57,832 nucleotides of DNA from Nitrososphaerota archaeon (GTDB lineage Archaea > Thermoproteota > Nitrososphaeria > Nitrososphaerales > Nitrosopumilaceae): NCBI GenBank assembly GCA_028867785.1, contig JAGWFS010000002.1:58846-116677 (forward strand), given 5' to 3'. Shown here one piece after another: positions 34,557-43,464 of the stretch (position 1 is the stretch's first letter; each line of letters begins with the position of its first letter). The position numbers and the translations under genes are program-made. The notes beneath the pieces are model-generated. The model was not told the origin of the DNA, did not search any database, and saw only the letters and a program-made list of their open reading frames with translations.

Positions 34557-34769
34557 TCATGTCCACTGTTTCTTCTTGCCGTACTCGTCAAGCGCTAGGT
34601 GTATCCTGTTAAACGAGTCCTGGGAGATGATGTTCTGCTCTGTGGCTTTTTGTATGATTGTCTCTATCCTGATTTGCTTCTGCTGTATCATCTTCATTAT
34701 CTCCTCGAACATGCCCTTGAGGACTTTGGATTCCTCGTCTTCAGGCTTGTCTGTCATGACAAGTGACAT
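34557..34769 (-). CDS. Small coiled-coil protein
   Basis: A 70-residue charged helical protein (EEIMKMIQQKQIRIETIIQK, then ATEQNIISQDSFNRI). Met-rich N-terminus; soluble. No family recognised. It may bind nucleic acids or a partner; start ATG 34769, with M5 as an alternative. Confidence 0.55.
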   Translation of the reverse strand: MSLVMTDKPEDEESKVLKGMFEEIMKMIQQKQIRIETIIQKATEQNIISQDSFNRIHLALDEYGKKKQWT

Positions 34770-34862
34770 CCTGACATCGCAAGATTAAATGTTGTGAATA
34801 AAAAATATTGCAGCGTTTAGGAAAAGTAGCTCCTTGAAATACGACGATGACATATAGATATC

Positions 34863-35093
34863 ATGCCAACAGCATATGTTATGATTGCGTGTGACTATGG
34901 TCAGGAAGAACAGGTATTGGACGAATTGAAGGCAATTGACAGGGTAAAAGAGGCCCATGGCACAGAAGGTCACTATGACATAGTGGCAGAAATAGAATCC
35001 AAGACAACCAATGAAATTAACGATACCGTGTCTGAAAAAATAAGAAGGATAAGCGGTGTGCGCTCTACGCTGATCCTTTTAGCACAACACTGA
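34863..35093 (+). CDS. Stand-alone Lrp/AsnC ligand-binding (RAM) domain protein, copy 2
   Basis: 76 residues, same length and fold as the gene at 14072-14302: PTAYVMIACDYGQEEQVLDE, VKEAHGTEGHYDIVAEIESK, and final strand RSTLILLAQ. It lacks a helix-turn-helix. His-Gly-Thr/Glu positions suit an amino-acid effector site. Monocistronic. Confidence 0.85.
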   Translation: MPTAYVMIACDYGQEEQVLDELKAIDRVKEAHGTEGHYDIVAEIESKTTNEINDTVSEKIRRISGVRSTLILLAQH

Positions 35094-35134
35094 TGCCGCT
35101 AAATGCGTAAATACTTTGAAGCGCATTATCCCAC

Positions 35135-35377
35135 ATGAGTAAGGAAAATTCAGGAATGGATGCGACATTCTTTGAGGGCCTCATTGAATCGCTTGCCGAC
35201 AAGCACTCTCAAATGGACATTAACTTCCAAAAAACCCACATAAGACTACCTGGAATGGAAAAAACGCTGGAAATCGACGGGCTTGTTACACTTTCCATAC
35301 ATGTAAGGGAACTAACTGAAGAGGAAAAAAAGGCATCAACGAAGAAAAATGTCGTACTGATGACCGCAAAAGCCTAG
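35135..35377 (+). CDS. Conserved small protein of unknown function
   Basis: 80 residues: MDATFFEGLIESLADKHSQM then strands INFQKTHIRLPGMEKTLEID and GLVTLSIHVREL. No signal or TM. The pattern recalls a common ammonia-oxidiser hypothetical protein. Its stop overlaps the convergent next gene by 4 nt. Confidence 0.65.
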   Translation: MSKENSGMDATFFEGLIESLADKHSQMDINFQKTHIRLPGMEKTLEIDGLVTLSIHVRELTEEEKKASTKKNVVLMTAKA

Positions 35378-35769
35378 ATTACTCTTAGCATGCGCCTTAG
35401 CTTCAATGGGTTGAAGTAAAGGTGCGGGCCAAGTCTGGAAGTGCTGCCAGTGGTGAGAATCTGTTCTCCCTTGTCATATAGTGAAAACTTCCATCCGTTT
35501 TTTGCAATTTTTCTCATGATCTTGGATGATTCGAGAAATACTCTTCCTTTGGATTTTTTTGCCTGAAAAAGACTTGATATCTTGAGATCTGCCCCCTCAA
35601 GTCCTGCCATGTCAAGGCCAAGAGACTTGGTGCTTCCATCAAGCGATATGACTGGCTTGCCATCTATGCTCACTGTAACCCTGCCTTGGTTTATCGCATC
35701 GAGCATCTTCTGGCCAACCATGCTATTGCATACGGCCTCGTTTGATATAAGATTCTGCCAGGCTTTCAA
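35374..35769 (-). CDS. Conserved hypothetical protein, beta-rich
   Basis: 131 residues. An N-terminal helix is followed by short strands (GRVTVSIDGKPVISLDG, DLKISSLFQAKKSKGRVF) and a basic end (HLYFNPLKLRRMLRVI). Gly-Ser-Thr-rich loops. No family recognised. Convergent with the preceding gene, ends overlapping by 4 nt. Confidence 0.65.
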   Translation of the reverse strand: MKAWQNLISNEAVCNSMVGQKMLDAINQGRVTVSIDGKPVISLDGSTKSLGLDMAGLEGADLKISSLFQAKKSKGRVFLESSKIMRKIAKNGWKFSLYDKGEQILTTGSTSRLGPHLYFNPLKLRRMLRVI

Positions 35770-35835
35770 CCGTAGACAGGGAAACCATACGAAAGTATAA
35801 CCTTAAGAGAAGGCCTGAGTAAGGATGCTTAAGAA

Positions 35836-36021
35836 ATGAACTGTGTATCACGATGGTACAGACAGGTAATGAGCATGCCTCCGCGAAAGAAGAAAGTTCT
35901 ATTGATTTGCTTATGGTGTGTCGCCCCTGTTGAGATGGGGGTTATTACCGGCGCGTTCTACCTGGGTAGGAAACTGTATCGGACCTATAATCTATCTGGC
36001 CCGCTTGCTACCAAAACTTGA
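35836..36021 (+). CDS. Small single-TM protein
   Basis: 61 residues: basic PPRKKKVLLICLWCVAPVEM then GVITGAFYLGRKLYRTYN. One membrane helix flanked by positive charge. ATG 35836; the internal ATG at 35869 could also serve. No annotation beyond membrane location. Confidence 0.5.
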   Translation: MNCVSRWYRQVMSMPPRKKKVLLICLWCVAPVEMGVITGAFYLGRKLYRTYNLSGPLATKT

Positions 36022-36084
36022 CCGGCCTCCGGAAGTGGAGATACACATGGAGCATTTTTAACAAGCAATCATAATTGCTAAAAC

Positions 36085-36336
36085 GTGAGCGCAAACACCA
36101 TCAAGAAGGCCGAGTCTCTTGCAAAAAACGGCGTGGTCAGGGTTGAGGAGGATCTGTACCAGGTAAAATCTTCCAGTGACACAACAAAGTCATATTTTGT
36201 AACTTCTGACACTTGCGAATGCGAGGGATTCAAGAACTTTTACAAGTTTCATCATGGCAGGGGCCTAAAGGCAAACTGCTCGCACCTGGAAGCAGTAAGA
36301 ATCTTCGAAAAAATGCGCAAAAAATCCACCGCCTGA
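36085..36336 (+). CDS. SWIM zinc-finger protein
   Basis: 83 residues from GTG 36085. The CxCxnCxH motif appears as CECEGFKNFYKFHHGRGLKA then CSHLEA, with ligands Cys-x-Cys and Cys-x-His. SWIM fingers bind DNA or proteins. The remaining N-terminal part (VRVEEDLYQVKSSSDTTKSY) is a lead-in strand pair. Common in archaea; target unknown. Confidence 0.85.
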   Translation: MSANTIKKAESLAKNGVVRVEEDLYQVKSSSDTTKSYFVTSDTCECEGFKNFYKFHHGRGLKANCSHLEAVRIFEKMRKKSTA

Positions 36337-36401
36337 AGAAGACACATGACGCTTGATCATGCGATATGGCCTGGAGACATTATTGTCGCTGCTTGAAAAA
36401 A

Positions 36402-36605
36402 TCAGGGAGATCCGTTGTAGAGAATCAGATATTCGTCTGGGTTCTCCCTCTCTTTTTTGGCCTCGAGTGCGTCCTGGTATCTCTCGTAATGTTCTATCAG
36501 GTAGAGCCTACCGCCAAATGACTCAAAGTAGTTTATGCCGCATAGGTTGAATCCTGATTCGGGAGTAAGCCTTCTCCTTTCCTCCTCTGTCACATCCTGG
36601 CTCAA
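36402..36605 (-). CDS. Hypothetical 67-residue protein
   Basis: Acidic/basic helical protein: EEERRRLTPESGFNLCGINY, then FESFGGRLYLIEHYERYQDA and PDEYLILYNG. Soluble. No recognised family. A conserved-looking gene with a good frame, convergent with the SWIM gene. Confidence 0.55.
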   Translation of the reverse strand: MSQDVTEEERRRLTPESGFNLCGINYFESFGGRLYLIEHYERYQDALEAKKERENPDEYLILYNGSP

Positions 36606-36653
36606 GTCAGCTGCGTAATGTATTCCAAGTCTCTAAAAACCTATAGCGTACTG

Positions 36654-37283
36654 TCAACAGCTCTCTAAAATTACCTGTTGGAGATCCTCTGGCTTTTCTA
36701 CAATGTAATCGGGATTTGCCTTTTGCAGCGCAGCCTTTGTGTTGTATCCCCACGAGACACTTACGACCCTGATTCCTGCCTTTTTTGCAGCCTCGACGTC
36801 CCTGATCTCGTCTCCTACATATATTGGGTCGTCATGCGGTATTGTTTTTTCCTTCATCAGTTTTTTGAGCAGCCTGCTCTTGCCATAAACGGCCCGCCCA
36901 CTATATACAAAGTCAAACAACTGCAAATCATTATTTTTTAGAAACTCTGTGACGTTTTCCCTGGAATTTGTAGTCAGTATCCCAAGAACGCATCCGCTCT
37001 TTTTCAGGTTTACAAGCGTATCCCTGATCTCGACCGCCGTCTGCAGGTGCGCTATCTCTTTGTTCATTTCGAATCTTATTTTTCTTACGACTATTGGCAG
37101 CTTGAAGATGGAAATTCCCAGGTGTTTCAGCACCTCGCTTGGCCTCTTCTCCCTGAGTTTTGGTATGTCGTCCAGTGGTATCTTGCGATATCCGTAATGA
37201 TCTGCAAACCTGTTGGCTATCTTTATCACCACGGATAAAGTGTCTGCTATAGTGCCGTCAAAGTCAAAGACGATAGTAGGCAT
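36654..37283 (-). CDS. HAD-superfamily phosphatase, phosphoglycolate-phosphatase-like
   Basis: A 209-residue soluble HAD hydrolase. Motif I FDFDGTIADT gives nucleophile Asp7 and acid Asp9; motif II TTNS; motif III Lys in YGKSRLLKK; motif IV YVGDEIRDVEAAK. The cap is a short alpha-helical one, as in Gph/PGP. It would dephosphorylate 2-phosphoglycolate or a sugar/nucleotide phosphate. ATG 37283. Confidence 0.9.
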   Translation of the reverse strand: MPTIVFDFDGTIADTLSVVIKIANRFADHYGYRKIPLDDIPKLREKRPSEVLKHLGISIFKLPIVVRKIRFEMNKEIAHLQTAVEIRDTLVNLKKSGCVLGILTTNSRENVTEFLKNNDLQLFDFVYSGRAVYGKSRLLKKLMKEKTIPHDDPIYVGDEIRDVEAAKKAGIRVVSVSWGYNTKAALQKANPDYIVEKPEDLQQVILESC

Positions 37284-37380
37284 TAAAATTCAGATATGCG
37301 GTCCCTTAAAGACTGTTTTGAATCGGGATGCTGGGTTTGCAGGCCTGACAGACTGGGCCGCCATGATCTACGCGATGGTC

Positions 37381-38652
37381 TCAGATCACAAGTATGAACA
37401 GGTAGTATACGAGTATGTTGACAAGTGTGACCAGTGCGCCTATCTTGAGAAATTCAAGAAAGGTAAATGCCCTGATGCCTCTTGATTCTGAGGCCTGGAT
37501 GATTATGATGTTGCTTGCCGCAGCCAGGATTGTAAGGTTTCCTGCAATCGTGCTTGCGGCTGCCAGCATCATCCATGAAGATACGTCAGCACCCGTGAAC
37601 CCGTTTTGTACCATGACGTAATGATATAGTGAGACAAACGGGACGTTGCTTAGGACCTGTCCAAGTGAAATGCTTGTAAGGGAAATTATCGCATTGCTCT
37701 GCAGCGGGTTGTCATGCATTGGAACCGGAATCTCCTTCATTATCATGGGGACTGCACCAGAAGACCATACTGCTGCAGTGACAACAAACATTGCAGCAAA
37801 GAACACAAGCACCGTATAGTCTACATTCTGAATTATCTCCTTTCTATTGCGGCTCAACAGGTAAAGCGCGGCCGCCCCTGACAGTGCAATCATGCTGAGA
37901 CTAATGTCTGCAACCTTTAGGAATTTCAAAACCTCCGAGATGAAAAATCCCGATATCGTGGCAATCAACACTCCGACAGATATCTTTGCCAGTCGCATGT
38001 CTGCAATTGCCGCACTCTCCAGTGTGACGCCCTGCAGGTTTGCCAGCATCATGTCCTTTTTGAAATATGCGCGAAGTATGTAATAGGTGAGGAAGAGGTT
38101 GACAACTGTTGGAATTGCAAGAAACTTGACAAAGTTTGTGAACGGAAGATCAATTCCGCTTTGAAGGGCAATCAAGAGATTCTGAGGGTTTCCTATGGGT
38201 GTCATCGTGCTTCCTATCGAGATTCCAAACGCAAGAGCTATCAGCAGTACTGCGGGCCTTATTCCTGCATGTCTTGATATGTATGCAACAAGCGGCACGC
38301 CCACAAGGGCAATCGTATCGTTTACAAGAAATGCGGCCAGCGAGCCTATCCCGACCACAAAAATCAGCAGTATCCTGTCGGGCGTCTTGGCCCTTGAGAG
38401 CATCTTTACTGCCAAAAACCTGAGTACTCCGGCCCTGTCAAGCGCAGAGACTATGCTGAACATTCCAAAAAGAAACATGATGACGTCAAGCTGTACTGAC
38501 TTGAACGCAGCTTCCGGGCTGATTACATGAAAGACTATCATCAGGACAGCCCCAATCAGCATGGATGCCCATATTGGAATCCTGAACCTCACCCTGCCGA
38601 CTATGAGTACGTAGACAGAAACAAAGATTGCAAGCGAGACATACTCGTTCAC
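37381..38652 (-). CDS. ArsB/NhaD-type (SLC13-like) permease
   Basis: A 423-residue membrane transporter with about 11-12 helices. DRAGVLRFLAVKML, VNDTIALVGVPLVAYISRHA and TPIGNPQNLL form the ion-transporter (IT) superfamily signature, where the discontinuous helices hold the substrate. It may carry arsenite, Na+/H+ or a dicarboxylate. A long + frame at 37213-37485 overlaps its end and is not a separate gene. GTG start at 38652. Confidence 0.88.
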   Translation of the reverse strand: MNEYVSLAIFVSVYVLIVGRVRFRIPIWASMLIGAVLMIVFHVISPEAAFKSVQLDVIMFLFGMFSIVSALDRAGVLRFLAVKMLSRAKTPDRILLIFVVGIGSLAAFLVNDTIALVGVPLVAYISRHAGIRPAVLLIALAFGISIGSTMTPIGNPQNLLIALQSGIDLPFTNFVKFLAIPTVVNLFLTYYILRAYFKKDMMLANLQGVTLESAAIADMRLAKISVGVLIATISGFFISEVLKFLKVADISLSMIALSGAAALYLLSRNRKEIIQNVDYTVLVFFAAMFVVTAAVWSSGAVPMIMKEIPVPMHDNPLQSNAIISLTSISLGQVLSNVPFVSLYHYVMVQNGFTGADVSSWMMLAAASTIAGNLTILAAASNIIIIQASESRGIRAFTFLEFLKIGALVTLVNILVYYLFILVI

Positions 38653-38656
38653 ATCA

Positions 38657-38740
38657 ATGCCTAAGACTGGGGACTATTTCATCAATCCGGACCAGCTGAT
38701 AATTGACTGCGGCAAGATGTATGATCTACTAAAAGAATAA
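38657..38740 (+). CDS. Possible 27-residue microprotein
   Basis: ATG 38657 to TAA 38738: MPKTGDYFINPDQLIIDCGK, MYDLLKE. Reads like a protein tail; it is a tiny frame beside the SLC13-like start. I see no convincing box at the right spacing. Listed as a weak candidate only. Confidence 0.25.
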   Translation: MPKTGDYFINPDQLIIDCGKMYDLLKE

Positions 38741-38767
38741 TATCCATGGATTTTACAGTATGAAAAG

Positions 38768-39265
38768 ATGGGAAGCTCTTCTCTTCTAAACGAGGCGTAC
38801 GATCTGTGCGAAGAGGGGGAGTACACGCTTGCGCTAGAATACTATGATCTTGTCCTGTACAGGGAACCAAATAATGTGGCCGCACTGATAAACAAAGGCG
38901 TCACACTCCAAAATCTGGGCAGGATGTGCCAGTCTGTAAAATGCTATGATGCTGCCATTGCTGTGGACCCGAAAAGCGTGGACGCGCTGGTAAACAAGGG
39001 GTCTGCACTGCATACGATGGGAAAATACCATGATGCAGTTGACTGTTATAACAGGGTGCTCAAGATCAGGCCTCGATATGCCATGGCAATAGCATACAAA
39101 GGGCTCTCACTTGGGGAGCTTGGACTGCTAAAGGACGCGATAAAATGCTTCAACTCTGCACTCAAGATTGATAAAAAATACGACATTGCGCTGAGCAACA
39201 AGGCGCTTGCACTGGAACTGTTAAAGAAAAACTCAAAGCTAAAGCCAAATCTGCACAGGGTCTGA
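38768..39265 (+). CDS. Tetratricopeptide-repeat protein
   Basis: 165 residues made of about four TPRs (ALEYYDLVLYREPNNVAALI, SVKCYDAAIAVDPKSVDALV, DAVDCYNRVLKIRPRYAMAI, DAIKCFNSALKIDKKYDIAL). TPR modules form protein-protein interaction scaffolds. Soluble, no signal peptide. ATG 38768. Confidence 0.9.
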   Translation: MGSSSLLNEAYDLCEEGEYTLALEYYDLVLYREPNNVAALINKGVTLQNLGRMCQSVKCYDAAIAVDPKSVDALVNKGSALHTMGKYHDAVDCYNRVLKIRPRYAMAIAYKGLSLGELGLLKDAIKCFNSALKIDKKYDIALSNKALALELLKKNSKLKPNLHRV

Positions 39266-39266
39266 T

Positions 39267-39821
39267 CTAACCCTTCTGGGCATAGTCGACAAACTTGCCA
39301 AATCCCCCTTGGAGTGCGCCGGCAAGAGAGTTGTCGGGCACAAAGTTTAGCATCCATGCGAGAAATCCTGACGTCTTCAAATCCAAGCTAATGTCGGCCT
39401 TGGTTCCCATGCTTGGCTTTCCATCAAAGCCCCATGTCTTGTTCAGCTCTGTGGTCATTGTGGTGCCCTTTAGATCTCCTGATACTACCTGTACCACATA
39501 CTTGCCGTCTGGGGTCTGCCGGTATGTTGCCTGCGTATCAAAATAAACTCCGTTTACACCGGCATTCATGTCTACCAGGTTTGTCTTGTTGTCAATTACC
39601 TTGACATACTTGATGTTGCCTGGAAATATCTGGGGATAGTTCTGCAGATCTGATATTGCTGCAATCAGGGACTGCTCGTTTACGTTTGCAACTGTCTGGA
39701 CGTCTATCACTCGATCTGCATATGACAGTGGCATGCCTGGAACAAGTACAATGAGTGCTATCAAACTAAAGAACAGGTTTCTCGATCTAAACGCCGCCCT
39801 CGATCTCATGGCTTCTCTCAC
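39267..39821 (-). CDS. Secreted SRPBCC/START-like protein
   Basis: 184 residues. A signal peptide with core NLFFSLIALIVLVPGMPLSY precedes ADRVIDVQTVANV. The mature part has the polyketide-cyclase/SRPBCC pattern (SLIAAISDLQNYPQIFPGNI, then GTTMTTELNKTWGF and a final GFGKFVDYA helix), a hydrophobic-ligand-binding fold. Start GTG 39821 or ATG 39809. Divergent from the MarR gene, sharing the promoter region. Confidence 0.8.
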   Translation of the reverse strand: MREAMRSRAAFRSRNLFFSLIALIVLVPGMPLSYADRVIDVQTVANVNEQSLIAAISDLQNYPQIFPGNIKYVKVIDNKTNLVDMNAGVNGVYFDTQATYRQTPDGKYVVQVVSGDLKGTTMTTELNKTWGFDGKPSMGTKADISLDLKTSGFLAWMLNFVPDNSLAGALQGGFGKFVDYAQKG

Positions 39822-39858
39822 TTGGACCGGCTAGCATGAGTCATGTTGCGCATGAGAG

Positions 39859-39894
39859 TATATAACTTGTTTGTATACAAATGATTTGTATACC
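39859..39894. promoter_or_regulatory. MarR promoter with palindromic operator
   Basis: TATATAA (39859-39865) may serve the MarR gene and, on the other strand, the secreted protein. The perfect palindrome TTTGTATACAAA (39870-39881) is followed by a half-repeat TTTGTATACC (39885-39894), the usual arrangement for MarR binding. It lies between the promoter and the MarR start. Confidence 0.6.
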
Positions 39895-39901
39895 AGTTAA
39901 T

Positions 39902-40390
39902 ATGATATGGAATATGCGCAAGCTTGACATAAAAGACAGCATAGGCACGTTGATTGTTCTTACATCGAAATTGATGGAGCAAGCCGCAGAGCATGAGATT
40001 AAAAACAAGCTTGGTTTGACATCCAGCCAGTGGAAAATAATACTTGCACTGAACCTGTTTGACGGGCTCAGCCAGAAAGAGCTTGCCGATAAAATCTATG
40101 TGGATAGCAGCACGCTTGTGCCGGTGATAGACAAAATGGAAACAAGCGGACTGATTGAAAGAAGACCTGATCCAAAGGACAGGAGACACAACAGGATATT
40201 TCTTACAAAAAAATCAGAATCTACGGTTGATTCCATCATAAAGATAATTCTTCACCTAAGAAAGGCTCTGTACCGGGGTATGTCGCACAAGGACCGGGAA
40301 TCCATGAGGCCTCACCTGAAAAAGATAATCAATAATGCAGACAAGATACTGGACAAAACCCAATCTGGGAGGAAGACACGAGAAGGATGA
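39902..40390 (+). CDS. MarR-family transcription regulator
   Basis: 162 residues from ATG 39902 (longer frame to 39881). A winged helix with SSQWKIILALNLFDGLSQKE, LADKIYVDSSTLVPVIDKME, and the wing DPKDRRHNRIFLT. Dimer helices follow. The palindrome at its promoter suggests autoregulation; the divergent secreted SRPBCC gene may be its target. MarR proteins typically respond to phenolics, metal or oxidative stress. Confidence 0.88.
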   Translation: MIWNMRKLDIKDSIGTLIVLTSKLMEQAAEHEIKNKLGLTSSQWKIILALNLFDGLSQKELADKIYVDSSTLVPVIDKMETSGLIERRPDPKDRRHNRIFLTKKSESTVDSIIKIILHLRKALYRGMSHKDRESMRPHLKKIINNADKILDKTQSGRKTREG

Positions 40391-40515
40391 AAAGTTTCAG
40401 CGCTTGCCAGTCTCCCACCTTGTTATCGCTGTACCAAAATCTAAAAATTGTGGCAAAATCCTGGTGTGTGCTTTCATCAGACAGGGTTATACCTGAGATG
40501 TTACAATACGGGTTT

Positions 40516-41742
40516 ATGATGAAATATGTAGCAGCAGTTATGATCTTGTTTCCGTTTTCAATCTATTCTGCATATGCAGAGCCTGCCGTTCCGGGAACAG
40601 TACTGACCTTCTATGTCACAGATGAGAACTTGGTGACAGATCATAGGGGTGTTATGACACTGTCAACTGCCGGGCTGGTTGATTTTACAATAGATGGGAC
40701 TCCGATATCTGGCCCAGGCGACATGGTGGAAACCGGAATAGATACAGGCATGTTCCAGCTCCAAGTCACACTTCCTTCATCTGTCGACGGAAGGCCGCTG
40801 CAAGACGGTGATGTGGTCCTTATGACATACCACCAGCGTGCAGACTATTCGGGAAATCCTCAAACAATAACGCAGTCAGTAGTGCTAAGCTCAATACCGT
40901 TGACTCCGGTAGAACCGGCTGAGCAGAGCACCAACATTGGGAGGTATTTCACACTGCAGCTCTATGCACCAAACTATAATCTGGACTCTCAGACTCCTGA
41001 CGACATTCCGCTGAATCTGGTCGAGGTCCACATGGGAGGGGTGAGCACCACGCTTGCAGACCCTGCTTTTAAAATAGGGACGGGCGTGCTACGGGAGACT
41101 GGTGATAACACAGACACCTTTGCCGCCACCTTCAAGATACCGAAGGAGATTGACGGGTTCCCTGTTGAAATTGGCTCTACTCTTGAATTTACCTTTGGGG
41201 ACAACTCCCAGCAAATACCGTCTGAATCAAGCATATACTTGAGGATTGGAACGCATTACGCGTCTTCTGCACCTGCAGCGCCAAGTGCCCCCGCATTGCG
41301 CAACATCACAGTCAAAACCACAAACATGATTGGGACCAACGTGTATTTTGACAACTCTACCATATTGCAAGGATATGTCAACCCTATATGCTATCCGTCA
41401 TCTGGCTCGTTCTTTCTTGTAGGGACCACGACAGTTGCCTGCTCTGCAACAAACCCGCAGGGCAATTCTGCCTTAAAGTCATTCTCAGTCACGGTAAATT
41501 ATGAGCGAGCATCAAAAATACCGTCATGGGTGAAAAATCTGGCCGGGTTTTGGTGTAACGGTAACATACAGGACGGAGACTTTAAAGCGGCAATCAAGTT
41601 TCTTGACTCTAGCAAGATAATTTCTGTTCCAACATTGCAAGACCAAAGCGTGTCTGTTGACAAACCGGCAATATGCTCGTGGTCAGATGGAAAAATCTCA
41701 GATGATCAGGTAGCGGGATTGTTCTACCCGCTCATCCGATAG
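40516..41742 (+). CDS. Secreted HYR/Ig-domain protein
   Basis: About 408 residues from ATG 40516; the upstream frame to 40387 is non-conserved. Signal peptide ([19 protein letters not shown]), two beta domains, a HYR domain ([20 protein letters not shown], the VGTTTV-C motif) and the C-terminal [20 protein letters not shown] module common in ammonia-oxidiser secreted proteins. Likely surface adhesion or structural. It begins downstream of MarR. Confidence 0.75.
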   Translation: MMKYVAAVMILFPFSIYSAYAEPAVPGTVLTFYVTDENLVTDHRGVMTLSTAGLVDFTIDGTPISGPGDMVETGIDTGMFQLQVTLPSSVDGRPLQDGDVVLMTYHQRADYSGNPQTITQSVVLSSIPLTPVEPAEQSTNIGRYFTLQLYAPNYNLDSQTPDDIPLNLVEVHMGGVSTTLADPAFKIGTGVLRETGDNTDTFAATFKIPKEIDGFPVEIGSTLEFTFGDNSQQIPSESSIYLRIGTHYASSAPAAPSAPALRNITVKTTNMIGTNVYFDNSTILQGYVNPICYPSSGSFFLVGTTTVACSATNPQGNSALKSFSVTVNYERASKIPSWVKNLAGFWCNGNIQDGDFKAAIKFLDSSKIISVPTLQDQSVSVDKPAICSWSDGKISDDQVAGLFYPLIR

Positions 41743-41774
41743 GATTTAATCCTGCAAACGCAATTAATCAATTT

Positions 41775-42230
41775 GTGAAAGCCACATTCGGAGCTGGATG
41801 TTTCTGGTGTGTAGAACATGAGTTTAGAAAAGTCAAAGGCGTGACATCGACACATGCGGGGTACATGGGGGGAAGTATGAAGAACCCTACGTATCAGGAT
41901 GTCTGCACGGATAAAACCGGCCATGCCGAAGTGGTCCAGGTTGAGTTTGACCCTTCCGTCATTTCATATGGCAAGGTACTGGACATATTCTGGCACTGCC
42001 ATGACCCGACCTCTCTGAACAGGCAGGGCCCGGACGTGGGGGCGCAGTACAGGTCTGTGATCTTCTGCCACAGCCCTGAGCAGGAACAGGAAGCAAGGCA
42101 GTCAAAAGAGTCCCTTCTAAAGTCGGGGGAATTTGAAAAAGACATAGTGACGGAGATACTTGCCGCCCCTGAATTCTACAGGGCAGAAGAATACCACCAG
42201 CAATACTATGCAAAATGCGGAATCGTGTAG
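41775..42230 (+). CDS. msrA: Peptide methionine sulfoxide reductase A
   Basis: 151 residues from GTG 41775. The MsrA signature [12 protein letters not shown] holds catalytic Cys9; a C-terminal Cys (YYAKCGIV) can resolve the disulfide. Reduces Met-S-oxide in proteins with thioredoxin. The motif [20 protein letters not shown] is typical. Confidence 0.95.
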   Translation: MKATFGAGCFWCVEHEFRKVKGVTSTHAGYMGGSMKNPTYQDVCTDKTGHAEVVQVEFDPSVISYGKVLDIFWHCHDPTSLNRQGPDVGAQYRSVIFCHSPEQEQEARQSKESLLKSGEFEKDIVTEILAAPEFYRAEEYHQQYYAKCGIV

Positions 42231-42319
42231 GGTTGCATCTAATGGGAGCGATCTGATGAATGATGTCATAATCTAACGCAGATGTATTTTATATCTCGCA
42301 CTGATAATCTAGCTTACAA

Positions 42320-42514
42320 TTGAATTGGAAAAGAATAGGAAGACTGGTCCTGTTTTTTGGGCTGATTGGAATGGGCGCATTCATATTTCTCAACATGGAC
42401 CTTGCCCACCGCAAAAGAGATCTGTATCTGTTGTTTGCATTGTCGCTCGTGTTTTTCATCTCTGGATGGTTTGGACTTTTTAGGTACACCAGGTTCTGGA
42501 CAATGCTGGAATAG
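42320..42514 (+). CDS. Small two-TM protein
   Basis: 64 residues from TTG 42320; TTTATATC at about 42288 gives 25-30 nt spacing. IGRLVLFFGLIGMGAFIFLN and LYLLFALSLVFFISGWFGLF are two membrane helices separated by a basic loop. No family recognised. Confidence 0.6.
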   Translation: MNWKRIGRLVLFFGLIGMGAFIFLNMDLAHRKRDLYLLFALSLVFFISGWFGLFRYTRFWTMLE

Positions 42515-42621
42515 CAAAAGTCTACGGATTATCGTGTATTTTTACAATAAATTGACGCCTCGGGTCTTGGTTGGGATTTTTTTACATGAATTCTTAAATA
42601 TTGAGAAATCTATTGTATGTC

Positions 42622-42760
42622 ATGCTGGTAAAGCCACAAAAAATGGCTTGACTTAGCGTGGTCCCGCAGGAAACAGAATGAGAACTGGGCGCAATGGCGT
42701 CTGTTCAAAGGAGGTGATCTCCAAGTGTCCTGCAGAAAGGGATCACGCCTTTTTGATTAA
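42622..42760 (+). pseudogene. Small Trp-rich gene with a frameshift
   Basis: TTAAATA at 42594-42600 predicts a leaderless ATG at 42622 (MLVKPQK). A run of six A then shifts the frame. One base less would give a 45-residue protein continuing KWLDLAWSRRKQNENWAQWR, LFKGGDLQVSCRKGSRLFD to TAA 42760. Its length of 139 nt fits exactly one inserted base. It converges on the next gene, overlapping by a few bases. Confidence 0.45.
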
Positions 42761-43272
42761 TACCTGAAACTCGGTCTTGTTCTCTTTGTAGAGATGAATA
42801 TAGCTACGAGTATGCCGCCCGCTCCGGCAACTCCTACAATCACCAATACCATGAAGATGGATGTGTACAAGCTAAGAGTCGTTATGTTGAATTGGTATGA
42901 GCTCACACTGCCAGTATCAAGATCCAAAAGATCAACTTGGAATACGTGGTTTCCGGGTTCCTGGAACGTATAATCTATGTCAAACGCCCCAGGATAATTG
43001 GCCGGTTGAAATTCTTTCATCAAATCATCATCGTGGTAAACTTTTATGCCCATCCTTACATTGTCAACCTGATTGCCATCCTGGCCTAAGACAAGAAAGT
43101 GAACCTTGGTATCTTTTCCAACGTCTGGGGCCGAGGGCGTCGTGGTTACTTGCACCTCATAGTTGCCAATCTTTGCGGAATCGCTACTAAATGGTGGATG
43201 AAGTATTTCGTAAGTTACAAGGCCGACAAAGAAGCTAAAGTAAACCATCAAAAGGATATACTTTTTTTTCAT
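42757..43272 (-). CDS. Membrane-anchored Ig-like protein
   Basis: 171 residues. N-terminal signal anchor (YILLMVYFSFFVGLVTYEIL), a YtkA/FixH-like beta domain (YEVQVTTTPSAPDVGKDTKV, GAFDIDYTFQEPGNHVFQVD) and a C-terminal TM helix (IFMVLVIVGVAGAGGILVAI). Similar layout to the copper-operon partner at 20980-21738. Extracytoplasmic; role unknown. Confidence 0.7.
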   Translation of the reverse strand: MKKKYILLMVYFSFFVGLVTYEILHPPFSSDSAKIGNYEVQVTTTPSAPDVGKDTKVHFLVLGQDGNQVDNVRMGIKVYHDDDLMKEFQPANYPGAFDIDYTFQEPGNHVFQVDLLDLDTGSVSSYQFNITTLSLYTSIFMVLVIVGVAGAGGILVAIFISTKRTRPSFRY

Positions 43273-43464
43273 TGGGTGGGGTAGGTGCTTTTGGTATATT
43301 ATATTTGGCTATGTTTTTCAGATTCAAAATACAATATTGTGGGAATTCAGGAATATTTCGTATCCTGAGCCGATCGATTATGATCGGACACGAATGGAAT
43401 TCCTCTGGGAACAGGCAGGGACACAAGTTCGTCATTTAAAGGAAAGCTTGACCACAAGGTATGC

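Noticed and set aside
34441-34600. Short + frame with a membrane-like segment (WWIGIALIILGIYW)
   Set aside because: No start codon or promoter, and it overlaps the coiled-coil gene; at most a relic, too weak to list.
37213-37485. 90-codon + frame with Cys-x2-Cys near the end
   Set aside because: It overlaps the HAD start and the C-terminal membrane helices of the permease on the other strand, which have clear family support.
42707-42719. AAAGGAGGTGATC, perfectly complementary to the usual 16S rRNA 3' end, as a strong Shine-Dalgarno or regulatory site
   Set aside because: It lies inside the frame of the Trp-rich gene (encoding FKGGDL), so protein coding explains it; the hairpin nearby is also within that frame.
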